A stretch of 64,000 bases of DNA from a virus. The stretch is taken from IMG/VR virus record IMGVR_UViG_3300011116_001123, positions 24,931-88,930 of that record, one strand, 5' to 3'. Positions 47,347 to 55,240 of this stretch are shown here, piece after piece (the first letter of the stretch is position 1; the number at the start of each line of letters is the position of its first letter). Under the pieces are notes generated by a model. The model searched no databases, was not told the DNA's origin, and saw only the letters and a list, made by a program, of their open reading frames with translations. Made by a program: the position numbers and the translations under genes.

Positions 47347-48186
47347 TTAATAATTCAATATTAACAGCTCTTCTCCCATATTTTGTTTTGTACCTTTTTT
47401 TGCCGCTGCGGCTTTAGCGAATTCTTTTTTCTCCCACGTAAATTTGTTTTCAGGAAACCAATCGTGTAGTAATTCGAAATCATAGTATGACAAACTGAAC
47501 TTACCTTTTATGTTATTCAACGAAATTGCTAATCTTTCGTGGTCATCCCTGTCAAAATCATGGTTACTATAATAGTTTTCAGTTTTCCAATAAGGTGGGT
47601 CAACATAAAAGTAAGTAGAAGGGGAATCATACTTCTCAATCACGGCTTGAAAGTCTAAATTCTCCACGTCAGTAATTTTAAGAAAATGGTCAACCCAATT
47701 TGGTTTACTCAGTTTGTCCCTGAACGCAAGATATTTCGATCGATACTTACCTTTCAAATCAATAAAATTAGAAGTTTCGGGTTTACTACCACTAAAAACT
47801 TGAGATAATACATAAACGTACTTTGCAGCAGTTAAATAATCACAGGTTCCAACTCTGAACCCTTCACCAAAAATTTCAGACTGAAAGGTGTTAAACTTTT
47901 CTTTGAGTTCGAATGAAGTATCACTTATCCCGACTTGTTGTACCTCTATCTCGTCCATCACCCGTTGAAGTTCTGATGGGTTCTGAACACACTGAAATAG
48001 ATTATAATTTAATGGATTAAAGTCATTGTAAACGACTTTCTTAAGGTTTGAGTACTTCTCCAAGTCCATATTAAAAAAACACCAGAACATACCTGAAAAT
48101 GGTTCTACATATGTTTCCATGTCTGTTGGATAAAATGGTACTATCCACTTACCTATTTTTGATTTACCTCCAATATAACTTATCAT
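47347..48186 (-). CDS. D12-class (Dam-type) N6-adenine methyltransferase, 279 aa
   Basis: 'ISYIGGKSKIGKWIVPFYP' is the N-terminal GGK motif, 'YVEPFSGMFWCFFNM' motif I (AdoMet binding) and 'TYFYVDPPYWKTENYY' the catalytic DPPY motif IV. This is the classical Dam/M.EcoRV alpha order. Length (~279) is typical. It would methylate adenine in a short palindrome, protecting phage DNA. Confidence 0.93.
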   Translation of the reverse strand: MISYIGGKSKIGKWIVPFYPTDMETYVEPFSGMFWCFFNMDLEKYSNLKKVVYNDFNPLNYNLFQCVQNPSELQRVMDEIEVQQVGISDTSFELKEKFNTFQSEIFGEGFRVGTCDYLTAAKYVYVLSQVFSGSKPETSNFIDLKGKYRSKYLAFRDKLSKPNWVDHFLKITDVENLDFQAVIEKYDSPSTYFYVDPPYWKTENYYSNHDFDRDDHERLAISLNNIKGKFSLSYYDFELLHDWFPENKFTWEKKEFAKAAAAKKGTKQNMGEELLILNY

Positions 48187-48221
48187 GACCCAATGATAAT
48201 AAAAAAATCTAACAAAGGCAA

Positions 48222-48395
48222 TTACTTATAACAATTTTTGTATGGTCGACAGGATGCTTTTTGTGTGAACCCCATTTCATCACACGGTGTTGATTGACAA
48301 TAGGATTTACTATATTTACGAGGTTTTTTATATTTTCTTTGTTCCTTCTCGTCAAGGTACATATAAAGAATTCTACGAATTTGTTCACTTAACAT
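48222..48395 (-). CDS. Small Cys-rich protein with FTQKASCRPYKNC motif, 57 aa
   Basis: A frame not long enough for routine calling: MLSEQIRRILYMYLDEKEQR..., then 'CQSTPCDEMGFTQKASCRPYKNCY'. The four-cysteine C-terminus suggests a small metal-binding or disulfide unit and resembles a motif seen at the end of other phage small proteins. It lies in a 219-nt gap upstream of the Dam-like gene. Confidence 0.55.
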   Translation of the reverse strand: MLSEQIRRILYMYLDEKEQRKYKKPRKYSKSYCQSTPCDEMGFTQKASCRPYKNCYK

Positions 48396-48405
48396 ACTTA
48401 TAATT

Positions 48406-48546
48406 ATGTCAGAATGTAAAAAATGTAATCAAAAACCAACAAGTAATACTCAATATCTCACAATTGCCGCTGGTTTCTATCTATTAGGTTCATCAATTTA
48501 CGGAACCGTAAAAATAGTAGAATTGTTAATTGGATTAATTAAGTAG
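48406..48546 (+). CDS. Small Cys/membrane protein, 46 aa
   Basis: Reads MSECKKCNQKPTSN..., a CxxC head followed by one or two membrane segments ('YLTIAAGFYLLGSSIYGTVK', 'IVELLIGLI'). It overlaps the 3' end of dnaJ by 8 nt on the opposite strand. Divergent from the 57-aa gene, sharing an 11-nt spacer. Role unknown. Confidence 0.5.
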   Translation: MSECKKCNQKPTSNTQYLTIAAGFYLLGSSIYGTVKIVELLIGLIK

Positions 48547-49453
48547 TTCTTTCAAACTTTACATTCAATTTCAAATACATATCACCACCGTTGTATCCCT
48601 TACCTCTCAACCTTAATGGTTTAGAAGTATCGAATATTTTTGGTGAGTCTATTCTCAACTCACCATCAGGATGAGGAATATTATATTTTTCCTTTTTCAA
48701 GTCTTCTAAATCCAAAAACAAATTATATATTAAATCATTGTTGAACTTTTCGAAACCATCTTTCGGTACAACCTCGATTTGAATTACCAAATCACCGTAT
48801 TCACCATTTTTGAAATCCCCCGCTCTTTCAATTTTCAAATACTGTCCACTATCAACTCCTTTCGGTATCATGAACCTTAAATCCGCAGCAGTCTGTTTGG
48901 TCCCTCTACCATCACACCCATAACACTTGTGAACTAAAGTATACCCTCTTCCTCCACAAGTTGGACAAGCAGATCTAACTTGTTGAGTCATGAATCCAGT
49001 ACCAAAAGATTTCATAAAGAATCCTTGCCCATTACAAGACACACACTTTTGTTGTTCTCCACCAGCACCACTACATATATTGCAATGAGTATCCTTCATG
49101 TATTGGATAGTCTTCTCCTCACCTCTATATGATTCAATAGGGTTGATTTGTACTCGAACAATCTTATCAGGAGCACTCTTTCGTTTTGGTTGTTGAAATC
49201 CCCCACCAAACATTTGTGAAAACATTTGTTCATAAGCGGTCCCTTGAAAAGGATTATTCCCTCTGTTGTCATACTCCGCTCTCTTATCAGGGTTACCTAA
49301 AGTTTCATATGCCTCTGCGATTTCTTTGAACTTTTCTTCACCTTGAGGATTTCTATCAGGATGATATTGTGCCGCAAGTCTTCTATACGACTTTTTTATT
49401 TCGTCCTGAGAGGCTTTCGCTTCAACTTCTAAAATTTTATAGTAATCTTTCAT
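48539..49453 (-). CDS. dnaJ: DnaJ co-chaperone, 304 aa
   Basis: The J domain (residues 1-60) includes 'YRRLAAQYHPDRNPQGEEKFKEIAEAYETLG' with the HPD motif. A short Gly/Phe region follows, then four CxxCxGxG zinc motifs (CNICSGAG, CVSCNGQG, CPTCGGRG, CYGCDGRG) and a C-terminal peptide-binding domain. All DnaJ parts are present, slightly shorter than E. coli (376 aa). It would recruit host DnaK during infection. Confidence 0.97.
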   Translation of the reverse strand: MKDYYKILEVEAKASQDEIKKSYRRLAAQYHPDRNPQGEEKFKEIAEAYETLGNPDKRAEYDNRGNNPFQGTAYEQMFSQMFGGGFQQPKRKSAPDKIVRVQINPIESYRGEEKTIQYMKDTHCNICSGAGGEQQKCVSCNGQGFFMKSFGTGFMTQQVRSACPTCGGRGYTLVHKCYGCDGRGTKQTAADLRFMIPKGVDSGQYLKIERAGDFKNGEYGDLVIQIEVVPKDGFEKFNNDLIYNLFLDLEDLKKEKYNIPHPDGELRIDSPKIFDTSKPLRLRGKGYNGGDMYLKLNVKFERTT

Positions 49454-49455
49454 AT

Positions 49456-50100
49456 ATGGAGAACTACGTGGTGGTCTTATTCAAGAATAAAAAAAAGAAA
49501 AAAATTATAAAGAAGTTTATAACATTCTCCCGTGCAAAACAATTTTATGACAAATTAATCGAAGAATCAAATCAAGTATTATTCGAAGTTAAGGTCGAAG
49601 GTGGATCTGAATGTAGGTATGAAATTGGAATCGTTGAAATGAGTTCGAAACAATTAATACCAGTTTATATGACTGATGAGTATGGAAGAAATATTAAAGT
49701 TAAATTGGATGAGGATGGTATGACCTTATTCAAAATTAATCCTTACAAAAAAGAAGAAACAATATACGACATCAAGGAACAGAAAAAGATTACAACACAA
49801 ACCTTTCTCAAAAAATATTTGAAAGGTGACGGGTTGAAAATGATATCAGTACTTAATAATAAAATTGTACTTCAAGAAGATGAAAAGATTCATCTCTTCA
49901 CGTTAAAGTCGGAAAGTGAATCTTCAAGATTTGTCGACTGTCTTTCCTCACATTTTTTCAAAATAAAAAGGGGAGATTGTTTATTTGTAAAAGATTATTC
50001 TACCGCACAAAGAAAATCACTGTACGCACTATTAGAATCTGCAGGTATTGATAAAAAAATATTATATCGGAAATTTACGACCCTACCTCAGTCAAAATAA
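49456..50100 (+). CDS. Hypothetical protein, 214 aa
   Basis: The start (MENYVVVLFKNKKKKK) is 2 nt from the dnaJ start on the other strand; an upstream extension would run inside dnaJ. Lys-rich N-terminus, then alternating strands. 'FVKDYSTAQRKSLYALLESAGIDKKIL' closes it. No family recognised. Confidence 0.55.
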   Translation: MENYVVVLFKNKKKKKIIKKFITFSRAKQFYDKLIEESNQVLFEVKVEGGSECRYEIGIVEMSSKQLIPVYMTDEYGRNIKVKLDEDGMTLFKINPYKKEETIYDIKEQKKITTQTFLKKYLKGDGLKMISVLNNKIVLQEDEKIHLFTLKSESESSRFVDCLSSHFFKIKRGDCLFVKDYSTAQRKSLYALLESAGIDKKILYRKFTTLPQSK

Positions 50101-50305
50101 AATGGAATTCTGTACCTGAAATATCGATAGTAAATTGTTTGTGATGTCTGTCTATTTCTCTGAAGTGATTAATAACACTTGTATATTCTCCCTTTGGTAA
50201 CTCAAAAACTATGGTTGCCTTACCACTAAAAATTGTTTGGCATGACTCAGCAATCAATGCCAACTTTTCTAGCTCCCCAAAATTAGTATCTTTATCTTCT
50301 GCCAT
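50075..50305 (-). CDS. Hypothetical protein, 76 aa
   Basis: A small alpha/beta protein with 'TIVFELPKGEYTSVINHFREIDRHHKQFTIDISGTEFHFIL', probably a tight sandwich. It overlaps the convergent 214-aa gene by 26 nt and its 5' end overlaps the next gene. Not recognised. Confidence 0.5.
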   Translation of the reverse strand: MAEDKDTNFGELEKLALIAESCQTIFSGKATIVFELPKGEYTSVINHFREIDRHHKQFTIDISGTEFHFILTEVGS

Positions 50306-50463
50306 AGTGTTAATTTTTTAGGTTCTCGGAACAATTCTTCTTTTTTGATACTTCGGATTTCTTCAATATACTTTCTTTTTGTATTTTCGATTTCTTTTGA
50401 ATCTTTCAACTTTTCACTTTCCAACCATTTCAGTATCGTTTGGTTCCTGTTCGTCTTGCTCAT
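50269..50463 (-). CDS. Hypothetical protein, 64 aa
   Basis: The start at 50463 (MSKTNRNQTI) is preferred. Lys/Glu-rich helix ending in a short hydrophobic tail ('LTLWQKIKILILGS'), possibly a tail-anchored membrane contact. It overlaps the neighbouring gene by 50 nt. Confidence 0.45.
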   Translation of the reverse strand: MSKTNRNQTILKWLESEKLKDSKEIENTKRKYIEEIRSIKKEELFREPKKLTLWQKIKILILGS

Positions 50464-50887
50464 AGTTAGAATCATTTTCATCCTCGTCTAATTCGACATC
50501 TAATTCTGGTGTGTCATCACCATCATCAAAGTCAAAATATAAACTTTGAAGTTTATCTAAATCAGTTTTTTCAAACGTAGATTTCAGTCTTTCAACAGTT
50601 TCTTTAAATAACCTCTCCTTTAACTCTTTTTCTTTGTTCAACTTAATGACCTTAGATATTCTTATCATAGTCTTAGAAACTTCAGAATCATCTATGGAAG
50701 AAACAAATGAAATACCTTTAAAGTTTTGATTCTCAGCCTCGAATCCTACGATTTGACCTTCGTCAACAATACTTTTAGGTAAAGACCATTTTGTAGGAAA
50801 AACCATATCAAAACTTAAGTAAGTTTTTAATTTCCTTATCGAGTGTAAGTACTCAACAAATGGTAATAATTCTTTATAAAAACTCAT
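50414..50887 (-). CDS. Acidic-tailed hypothetical protein, 157 aa
   Basis: The N-terminal two-thirds is a mixed domain ('LKTYLSFDMVFPTKWSLPKSIVDEG'), the last ~40 residues are Asp/Glu-rich, as in DNA-mimic or chaperone-like tails. No family recognised; it overlaps its neighbours by a few nt. Confidence 0.55.
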   Translation of the reverse strand: MSFYKELLPFVEYLHSIRKLKTYLSFDMVFPTKWSLPKSIVDEGQIVGFEAENQNFKGISFVSSIDDSEVSKTMIRISKVIKLNKEKELKERLFKETVERLKSTFEKTDLDKLQSLYFDFDDGDDTPELDVELDEDENDSNYEQDEQEPNDTEMVGK

Positions 50888-51072
50888 GATAGATGTATGT
50901 AGGTGATAATATAACTTATTGATAATCCTAAGATTATAAGTTCCCTGTTAGAATAAACCAAAGGTTTTGGTTCTTTTTCCAACAGGGCTCCTATAAATTT
51001 TAATGCGTGTCTTAGTGACACTAATATTGTAAACACAAATATAAAAAAATATATTGTATTAATATTATGCAT
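50884..51072 (-). CDS. Two-span membrane protein, 62 aa
   Basis: Two hydrophobic helices ('TIYFFIFVFTILVSL', 'LIILGLSISYIITYI'). The start at 51072 overlaps the end of the Hc1-like gene by 8 nt. Function unknown. Confidence 0.5.
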   Translation of the reverse strand: MHNINTIYFFIFVFTILVSLRHALKFIGALLEKEPKPLVYSNRELIILGLSISYIITYIHLS

Positions 51073-51247
51073 TTTTCTCGGTTTTGCTGTGTTCAAGAAC
51101 TTCAGTTCTGAATTGTTGAAGTAATGCTTTTAGTTCTTGTGCAGATTTTCTTGCACGGGTACCCGCACTTTTATTACCTTTATAGAATTTAGCGGCATCA
51201 ACTGACAATAGTTCAGTGAGTTCTTTAATTTGTTCTAATGTTTCCAT
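51065..51247 (-). CDS. Histone H1/Hc1-like protein, 60 aa
   Basis: 'AAKFYKGNKSAGTRARKSAQELKALLQQFRTEVLEHSK' matches the small Bacteroidetes Hc1-like proteins, where GTRARKxxQELKxLxQxxRxxxL is diagnostic. They are thought to bind DNA. In a phage, it may compact genome DNA or interfere with host nucleoid. It is a good indicator of a Bacteroidetes host. Confidence 0.85.
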   Translation of the reverse strand: METLEQIKELTELLSVDAAKFYKGNKSAGTRARKSAQELKALLQQFRTEVLEHSKTEKNA

Positions 51248-51325
51248 TTTGATTTAATTAACGTTTATTGTTTATGTGATAAAAATAACTTTATTTGTCT
51301 CTGTGTAAATAGAGGATGGTTTTTT

Positions 51326-51802
51326 CTACTTAACATTTTTTTCCATCATTTTGTAAATCTCCGTGAGCATATCCAAATCTGATTTACTGAATGGTTTTGA
51401 CATGTTGAATATATCATTCAGAAATATTGGAACTGAGTCTTTGACTTTCTTTTCACTTTGATTGTAAAATGTATCCATATAAAATGATTTCAAATAGTCC
51501 TTATGTTCCCCATTCAGGGTAATGACAATATTTTCTCTCTTGAAATTTTCAATCATTTTTTCCCAACACCAGTCAAAATGAGATTTTTTATCATCTTGAG
51601 ATAAAACTATTTTAGTTTCAATCGCATTACCATTTGAATCACCCATATAGGTGTCGGTAATCACATAGTTCAATGATTTGAATATGTCACCATATAATTC
51701 AATTTTTTCATAAATCATATTGTGCACGTTGAACCAAATGACCACTTCGTCATTGGGGACTGGCTTAGCAATCCAATTAAAAAAATTCTCCATAGAGTTC
51801 AT
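51326..51802 (-). CDS. Hypothetical protein, 158 aa
   Basis: Not recognised. 'FFNWIAKPVPNDEVVIWFNVHNMIYEKIEL' and 'LSQDDKKSHFDWCWEKMIENFKREN' look like conserved phage-protein segments. It forms the end of the late-like block and has no motif directly upstream. Confidence 0.55.
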   Translation of the reverse strand: MNSMENFFNWIAKPVPNDEVVIWFNVHNMIYEKIELYGDIFKSLNYVITDTYMGDSNGNAIETKIVLSQDDKKSHFDWCWEKMIENFKRENIVITLNGEHKDYLKSFYMDTFYNQSEKKVKDSVPIFLNDIFNMSKPFSKSDLDMLTEIYKMMEKNVK

Positions 51803-51841
51803 CTATGGAGAATATAATACAAATCAAATAAATGTGAATTT

Positions 51842-53278
51842 TTATTGTGTTTTTCTGTTGTAACCAATAAGATTTTTCATCTTTTCCATTTCCTCAGAAA
51901 TCACTTTAGCTTTCTTCTCTTCTTTCGATTCGAGTTGATTCATTATTTTCTGTGCCTTTGCAGTAGATCCCTTCTTCAACCCACCTGATTCTTTCTTTTC
52001 TCCAGCAATATCGACAGGTTGTGGTTGTCTTTTATAAGATACATTCATTTGTTCTGCTCCGTACAAGTTTTCGTCGAAATTCTTTTTGAATCTTTCTCCA
52101 ACTTTTTCACTTCTTTTAGAAACATTACCCAAAGCTTTACCATCGGAACCTGTAACAGCATTTCCATTCTTAGAATCTCCTTTAATTTGTTTTTCAATCA
52201 TTTCATCATCAGGTTTGATTTCGTCATAGACTAAGTTAGTCATACCTGGATAAGCAAAAGCTTCAATATATTCTTCAACAGCATCTGATGGATGATATTT
52301 CTTTTCTTTATGGTCTTTTTCCATATCGTAATTACTTTGAGGGAAGTCCTCAGGGTTTTCATCATATCCTTTACCACCTGAAACCATGTCCTTCATGTAA
52401 TCTTTCATTTTTTTAACTACTTCTTTAGCATAGTCATCATTTTCTTTTTTATTGAGACCCAACACTTTATCAGTTTTTTTCAAACCTTCAGGACTCTTGT
52501 TAGAAATATTCGATTTTTCGTCTTTATCTTTTACTGATTGCTCCAACACGATTTGTTCAATTAGGTCAATCAATTCATCCTCAGTCAATTTCAAAGAAGA
52601 TTTTCTATTTTCCTTAACATTATATGTTTTTCCATCAACTTCAAAGGAATCTTTACCAGATTTCTTCGCATCTGCTAATGCTCCACTAAATGCATTTCCT
52701 TCTTCAGTCTCAGCTTCTCCCATGTCTCTTGGAGTCCTAACTCTAAATGGTTTACCGAACCTTTCTTTATACATGTCGAAGAATTTTTTACCCTCTTTAC
52801 CTGGCGCGAATAATCTTTGCTTCCCTCCATACTTAGAATCAAATGAATCGAAATCGTCAAACTCTTCTTCATCATAGTCAAAGTCAAAATCTCCAGTATA
52901 TTGTCTTTCGTCTTCGTCATAAAATCCGTGGTCATCATCGAATGAACCCATCATTTTTGGTTTACGAGTCACATGAAATTTGTCTCTTCCCATCTCCATT
53001 TCTTCATCTTCAGAATCATCTCCATCAAACTCAAAGTAAAACTCATCAACTTCTTTTTTATTCGTTTTATTATCTCTAAGTTTTTTGAAGTCCGCAGCGT
53101 CTAATTTTCCTTTAGGTTTTGCAACATCCAATTTCTTTTGACCTCCGTGTAATTCTTCGTCAATTTCAATTTCAGTCCATTCACCCATTTCTTCAGAAAT
53201 TTGTTTAACTTTATTTTCGATTTCCTCATTTAATATTTTGGAAACTAATTTGTCTATATTATTCTTGAAATCACTCAT
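51842..53278 (-). CDS. Large acidic virion-like protein with internal tag sequences, 478 aa
   Basis: The N-terminus 'NNIDKLVSKILNEEI' resembles a tag with cleavage at ILNE. Residues 228-247 hold a second complete tag-like helix, 'SLKLTEDELIDLIEQIVLEQ'. The rest is Asp/Glu/Lys-rich and low-complexity ('DFDFDYDEEEFDDFDSF'). Acidic, protease-cut, repeat-rich proteins are typical of T4 head core/scaffold. The C-terminus 'EEMEKMKNLIGYN' may be another functional motif. RTATTTAT motif 15 nt upstream. I infer a head core role. Confidence 0.6.
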   Translation of the reverse strand: MSDFKNNIDKLVSKILNEEIENKVKQISEEMGEWTEIEIDEELHGGQKKLDVAKPKGKLDAADFKKLRDNKTNKKEVDEFYFEFDGDDSEDEEMEMGRDKFHVTRKPKMMGSFDDDHGFYDEDERQYTGDFDFDYDEEEFDDFDSFDSKYGGKQRLFAPGKEGKKFFDMYKERFGKPFRVRTPRDMGEAETEEGNAFSGALADAKKSGKDSFEVDGKTYNVKENRKSSLKLTEDELIDLIEQIVLEQSVKDKDEKSNISNKSPEGLKKTDKVLGLNKKENDDYAKEVVKKMKDYMKDMVSGGKGYDENPEDFPQSNYDMEKDHKEKKYHPSDAVEEYIEAFAYPGMTNLVYDEIKPDDEMIEKQIKGDSKNGNAVTGSDGKALGNVSKRSEKVGERFKKNFDENLYGAEQMNVSYKRQPQPVDIAGEKKESGGLKKGSTAKAQKIMNQLESKEEKKAKVISEEMEKMKNLIGYNRKTQ

Positions 53279-53293
53279 TGTTTTATTTTTATA

Positions 53294-53300
53294 ATAAATA
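53294..53300 (-). promoter_or_regulatory. RTATTTAT late-type promoter motif (long spacer)
   Basis: ATATTTAT on the minus strand, 15 nt before the ATG at 53278. Confidence 0.5.
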
Positions 53301-53303
53301 TCT

Positions 53304-54281
53304 TTATTTGTTTCTTTTACTCTTCATTTCGTACTCATGCTCTAAAATAGTTATAATCACAGATTGGTCGATATTCAGTTTATTCGCAACATTCTTTATT
53401 GCGTCTTTGACTGATTCATTTTTACTTAGTTTGAGGGCATTGATGTCCCCTTGATTGCAGTACGGGAATTTGGTACATTTCTTTTTTACTTTAACGAATG
53501 AACCTCCCTTATACTGAGTCTTTCTGCTTGGTCCCCAATCTTTTTTACTGGTAGATTTTGCCCACATAGCTGGTGTCTCATATCCCCCTGAAGAACCTGT
53601 GGTTGTTGCCTCTTTTGCTTCAACCTTTTCCACGTCACTTTCTTTTAATTTGGGAGTCTCACTTCTACTTCTTTCCCAAAACTCATCATCTCCACCGAAC
53701 ACTGGCCCAACATATGCTCCTGATGACCCCGAACCTGTGGCTTCTTTTGGTTCTTCTTTTTTCATTCCCTTCAACTTACACATCTTCAAAAATTCATTAA
53801 CATCAACATCAATATTTTCCTTCTTGAATTGTTTAATCATCTTATGGGCAATCTGTTTTTTATTTTCGACATCTTTGACTTGATTGATGATGTCAACGAT
53901 ACCACGTACCATCTCATTATCGTTCTTACTCAATTTCAGGTCTTTAGATTCTTTTGTCTCCATTCTTTTTAATTTTGTATAATACTCGGGGTCTTCAAAC
54001 AAATGGTCCATAGCAATTTCTTTTGCTTTGGATTTGTTATCAGTATGTTCCATTTCGGTTTTAATCCCTTTACCCAACTCCTTTTCTAAAACACTCAAAT
54101 CAACTTTGTGTTTCTTTGCAATGTCTTGAAGTGTCTTACCGTCCGAGATACCACCTTCTAAATTTTCCTCTGTGAACCCTTGTTTATATTTCATATGGTC
54201 TTGTAATGTCGATGAGTTCAGACTTATCTGCGAAAACGCCTTATCTAAACTATTCTTAAATAAATCTGCTGAACTTTTCAT
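53304..54281 (-). CDS. DUF5661-like virion protein, 325 aa
   Basis: 'ELGKGIKTEMEHTDNKSKAKEIAMDHLFEDPEYYTKLKRME' matches DUF5661, a phage-borne family of unknown function. Two direct repeats, 'EATGSGSSGAYVGPVFG' and 'EATTTGSSGGYETPAMW', lie on either side of an acidic linker, and 'TKFPYCNQGDINALKL' resembles other virion proteins. It is probably structural. Confidence 0.65.
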   Translation of the reverse strand: MKSSADLFKNSLDKAFSQISLNSSTLQDHMKYKQGFTEENLEGGISDGKTLQDIAKKHKVDLSVLEKELGKGIKTEMEHTDNKSKAKEIAMDHLFEDPEYYTKLKRMETKESKDLKLSKNDNEMVRGIVDIINQVKDVENKKQIAHKMIKQFKKENIDVDVNEFLKMCKLKGMKKEEPKEATGSGSSGAYVGPVFGGDDEFWERSRSETPKLKESDVEKVEAKEATTTGSSGGYETPAMWAKSTSKKDWGPSRKTQYKGGSFVKVKKKCTKFPYCNQGDINALKLSKNESVKDAIKNVANKLNIDQSVIITILEHEYEMKSKRNK

Positions 54282-54294
54282 TTAAACTACAATT

Positions 54295-54540
54295 TTAAGC
54301 ATTTTTAAGTCTTGGTTCCCAATAACTTCTGTTCATCCACATGAATTGATAGAATTCTCGGAACATTCTCAAAGTAATATCTTTGACTTCCCCTTCAAGC
54401 TTCCCTCTTTTTATTTCTTTTTGAATTCTGTCCATCAACTGGTCTTCAAATTGTTTGATAGTATTATTATTCATAAAAGATTTTATTTCTTTACGAATCA
54501 TAACTTCTATTTCTTTAGCTTCCGAACTTGTGAGTGCCAT
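54295..54540 (-). CDS. Small helical protein, 81 aa
   Basis: A highly helical, charged protein ('MALTSSEAKEIEVMIRKEIKSFMNN') ending 'FYQFMWMNRSYWEPRLKNA'. The ATG overlaps the stop of the upstream membrane/coiled-coil gene by 1 nt (TAATG), so translation is coupled. Similar proteins are common near late genes of marine phages, function unknown. Confidence 0.55.
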   Translation of the reverse strand: MALTSSEAKEIEVMIRKEIKSFMNNNTIKQFEDQLMDRIQKEIKRGKLEGEVKDITLRMFREFYQFMWMNRSYWEPRLKNA

Positions 54541-54965
54541 TAGTTACCTATTAATAAAACTGTTGTTAATCCCAATCCCACAAAAGTACCCAACTTCCAT
54601 AAAAAAGTCTGAGCTCGTTGTCCCTTCAATTCTTTGTGTAAACTATCCGTTAATTCTTTAGATAGTTTAAGTTGTTCATCCTTTTTTCCAATGATAAACT
54701 GATTGTTTTCATCTTTTTGTGTTAAGATGGTAATGATATTATCTTTCTGTGATTCTCTCTCTTCCACTTTCTGAATCTTGAGTTTCATCAATCCCATCTC
54801 TTCTTTTAATCCATCGTATTTTAATAAATCTTGATAGACCAATCTGGCAACTCTAACACTTAATACTACTTTGGTGGTGTCTGTTGTTTCAGTTTGAATA
54901 ACGGTCTGCGAAAAGCTTTTCAAGCTCAGCATTACCAATAAAACCAACATTAATAACTTTTTCAT
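54540..54965 (-). CDS. Exported coiled-coil protein, possible spanin component, 141 aa
   Basis: Signal peptide 'KKLLMLVLLVMLSLKSFSQ' (Flavobacterial type), a long periplasmic coiled coil (residues 40-115) and a C-terminal hydrophobic helix ('FLWKLGTFVGLGLTTVLLI'). It overlaps the preceding gene by 77 nt. This resembles the overlapping i-spanin/o-spanin arrangement, but there is no lipobox Cys, so the outer-membrane lipoprotein role is not confirmed. Confidence 0.55.
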   Translation of the reverse strand: MKKLLMLVLLVMLSLKSFSQTVIQTETTDTTKVVLSVRVARLVYQDLLKYDGLKEEMGLMKLKIQKVEERESQKDNIITILTQKDENNQFIIGKKDEQLKLSKELTDSLHKELKGQRAQTFLWKLGTFVGLGLTTVLLIGN

Positions 54966-55239
54966 CAGTTTGTTCTTTAACCATGTCTATGTTGTTATCG
55001 ATTTCATGAATTTCTTTAGTAATAGAATTTACTGATTCTTTGATTACTAAAACTTTTTCATCCATCTCTTTGTTGACAGATTGAGCAGAATCAATTTCAA
55101 CTTGAATGTTCTCAATTTTTTGTTTATAGGATTTTACATCTGTTTTTATCCCATTTGTATTCAAAATATTCCATAACGCTAACACCATTACTATTACAAG
55201 TAATATATCATGTCTGTTATTGATTATTTTCTCTCTCAT
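54889..55239 (-). CDS. Inner-membrane coiled-coil protein, possible i-spanin, 116 aa
   Basis: N-terminal membrane anchor (residues 12-28, 'DILLVIVMVLALWNIL') followed by ~75 residues of heptad-like coiled coil. An Rz-type i-spanin has exactly this layout. The next gene starts inside its 3' end, as in many Rz/Rz1 pairs. It sits beside the amidase and other lysis-like genes. Confidence 0.55.
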   Translation of the reverse strand: MREKIINNRHDILLVIVMVLALWNILNTNGIKTDVKSYKQKIENIQVEIDSAQSVNKEMDEKVLVIKESVNSITKEIHEIDNNIDMVKEQTDEKVINVGFIGNAELEKLFADRYSN

Positions 55240-55240
55240 C

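Noticed and set aside
1080-53300. Reading the motif as T4-style TATAAATA (ATAAATA) on the opposite strand
   Set aside because: Read that way the promoters would point away from the genes. The constant short distance to start codons in the TATTTAT sense supports the sense-strand reading.
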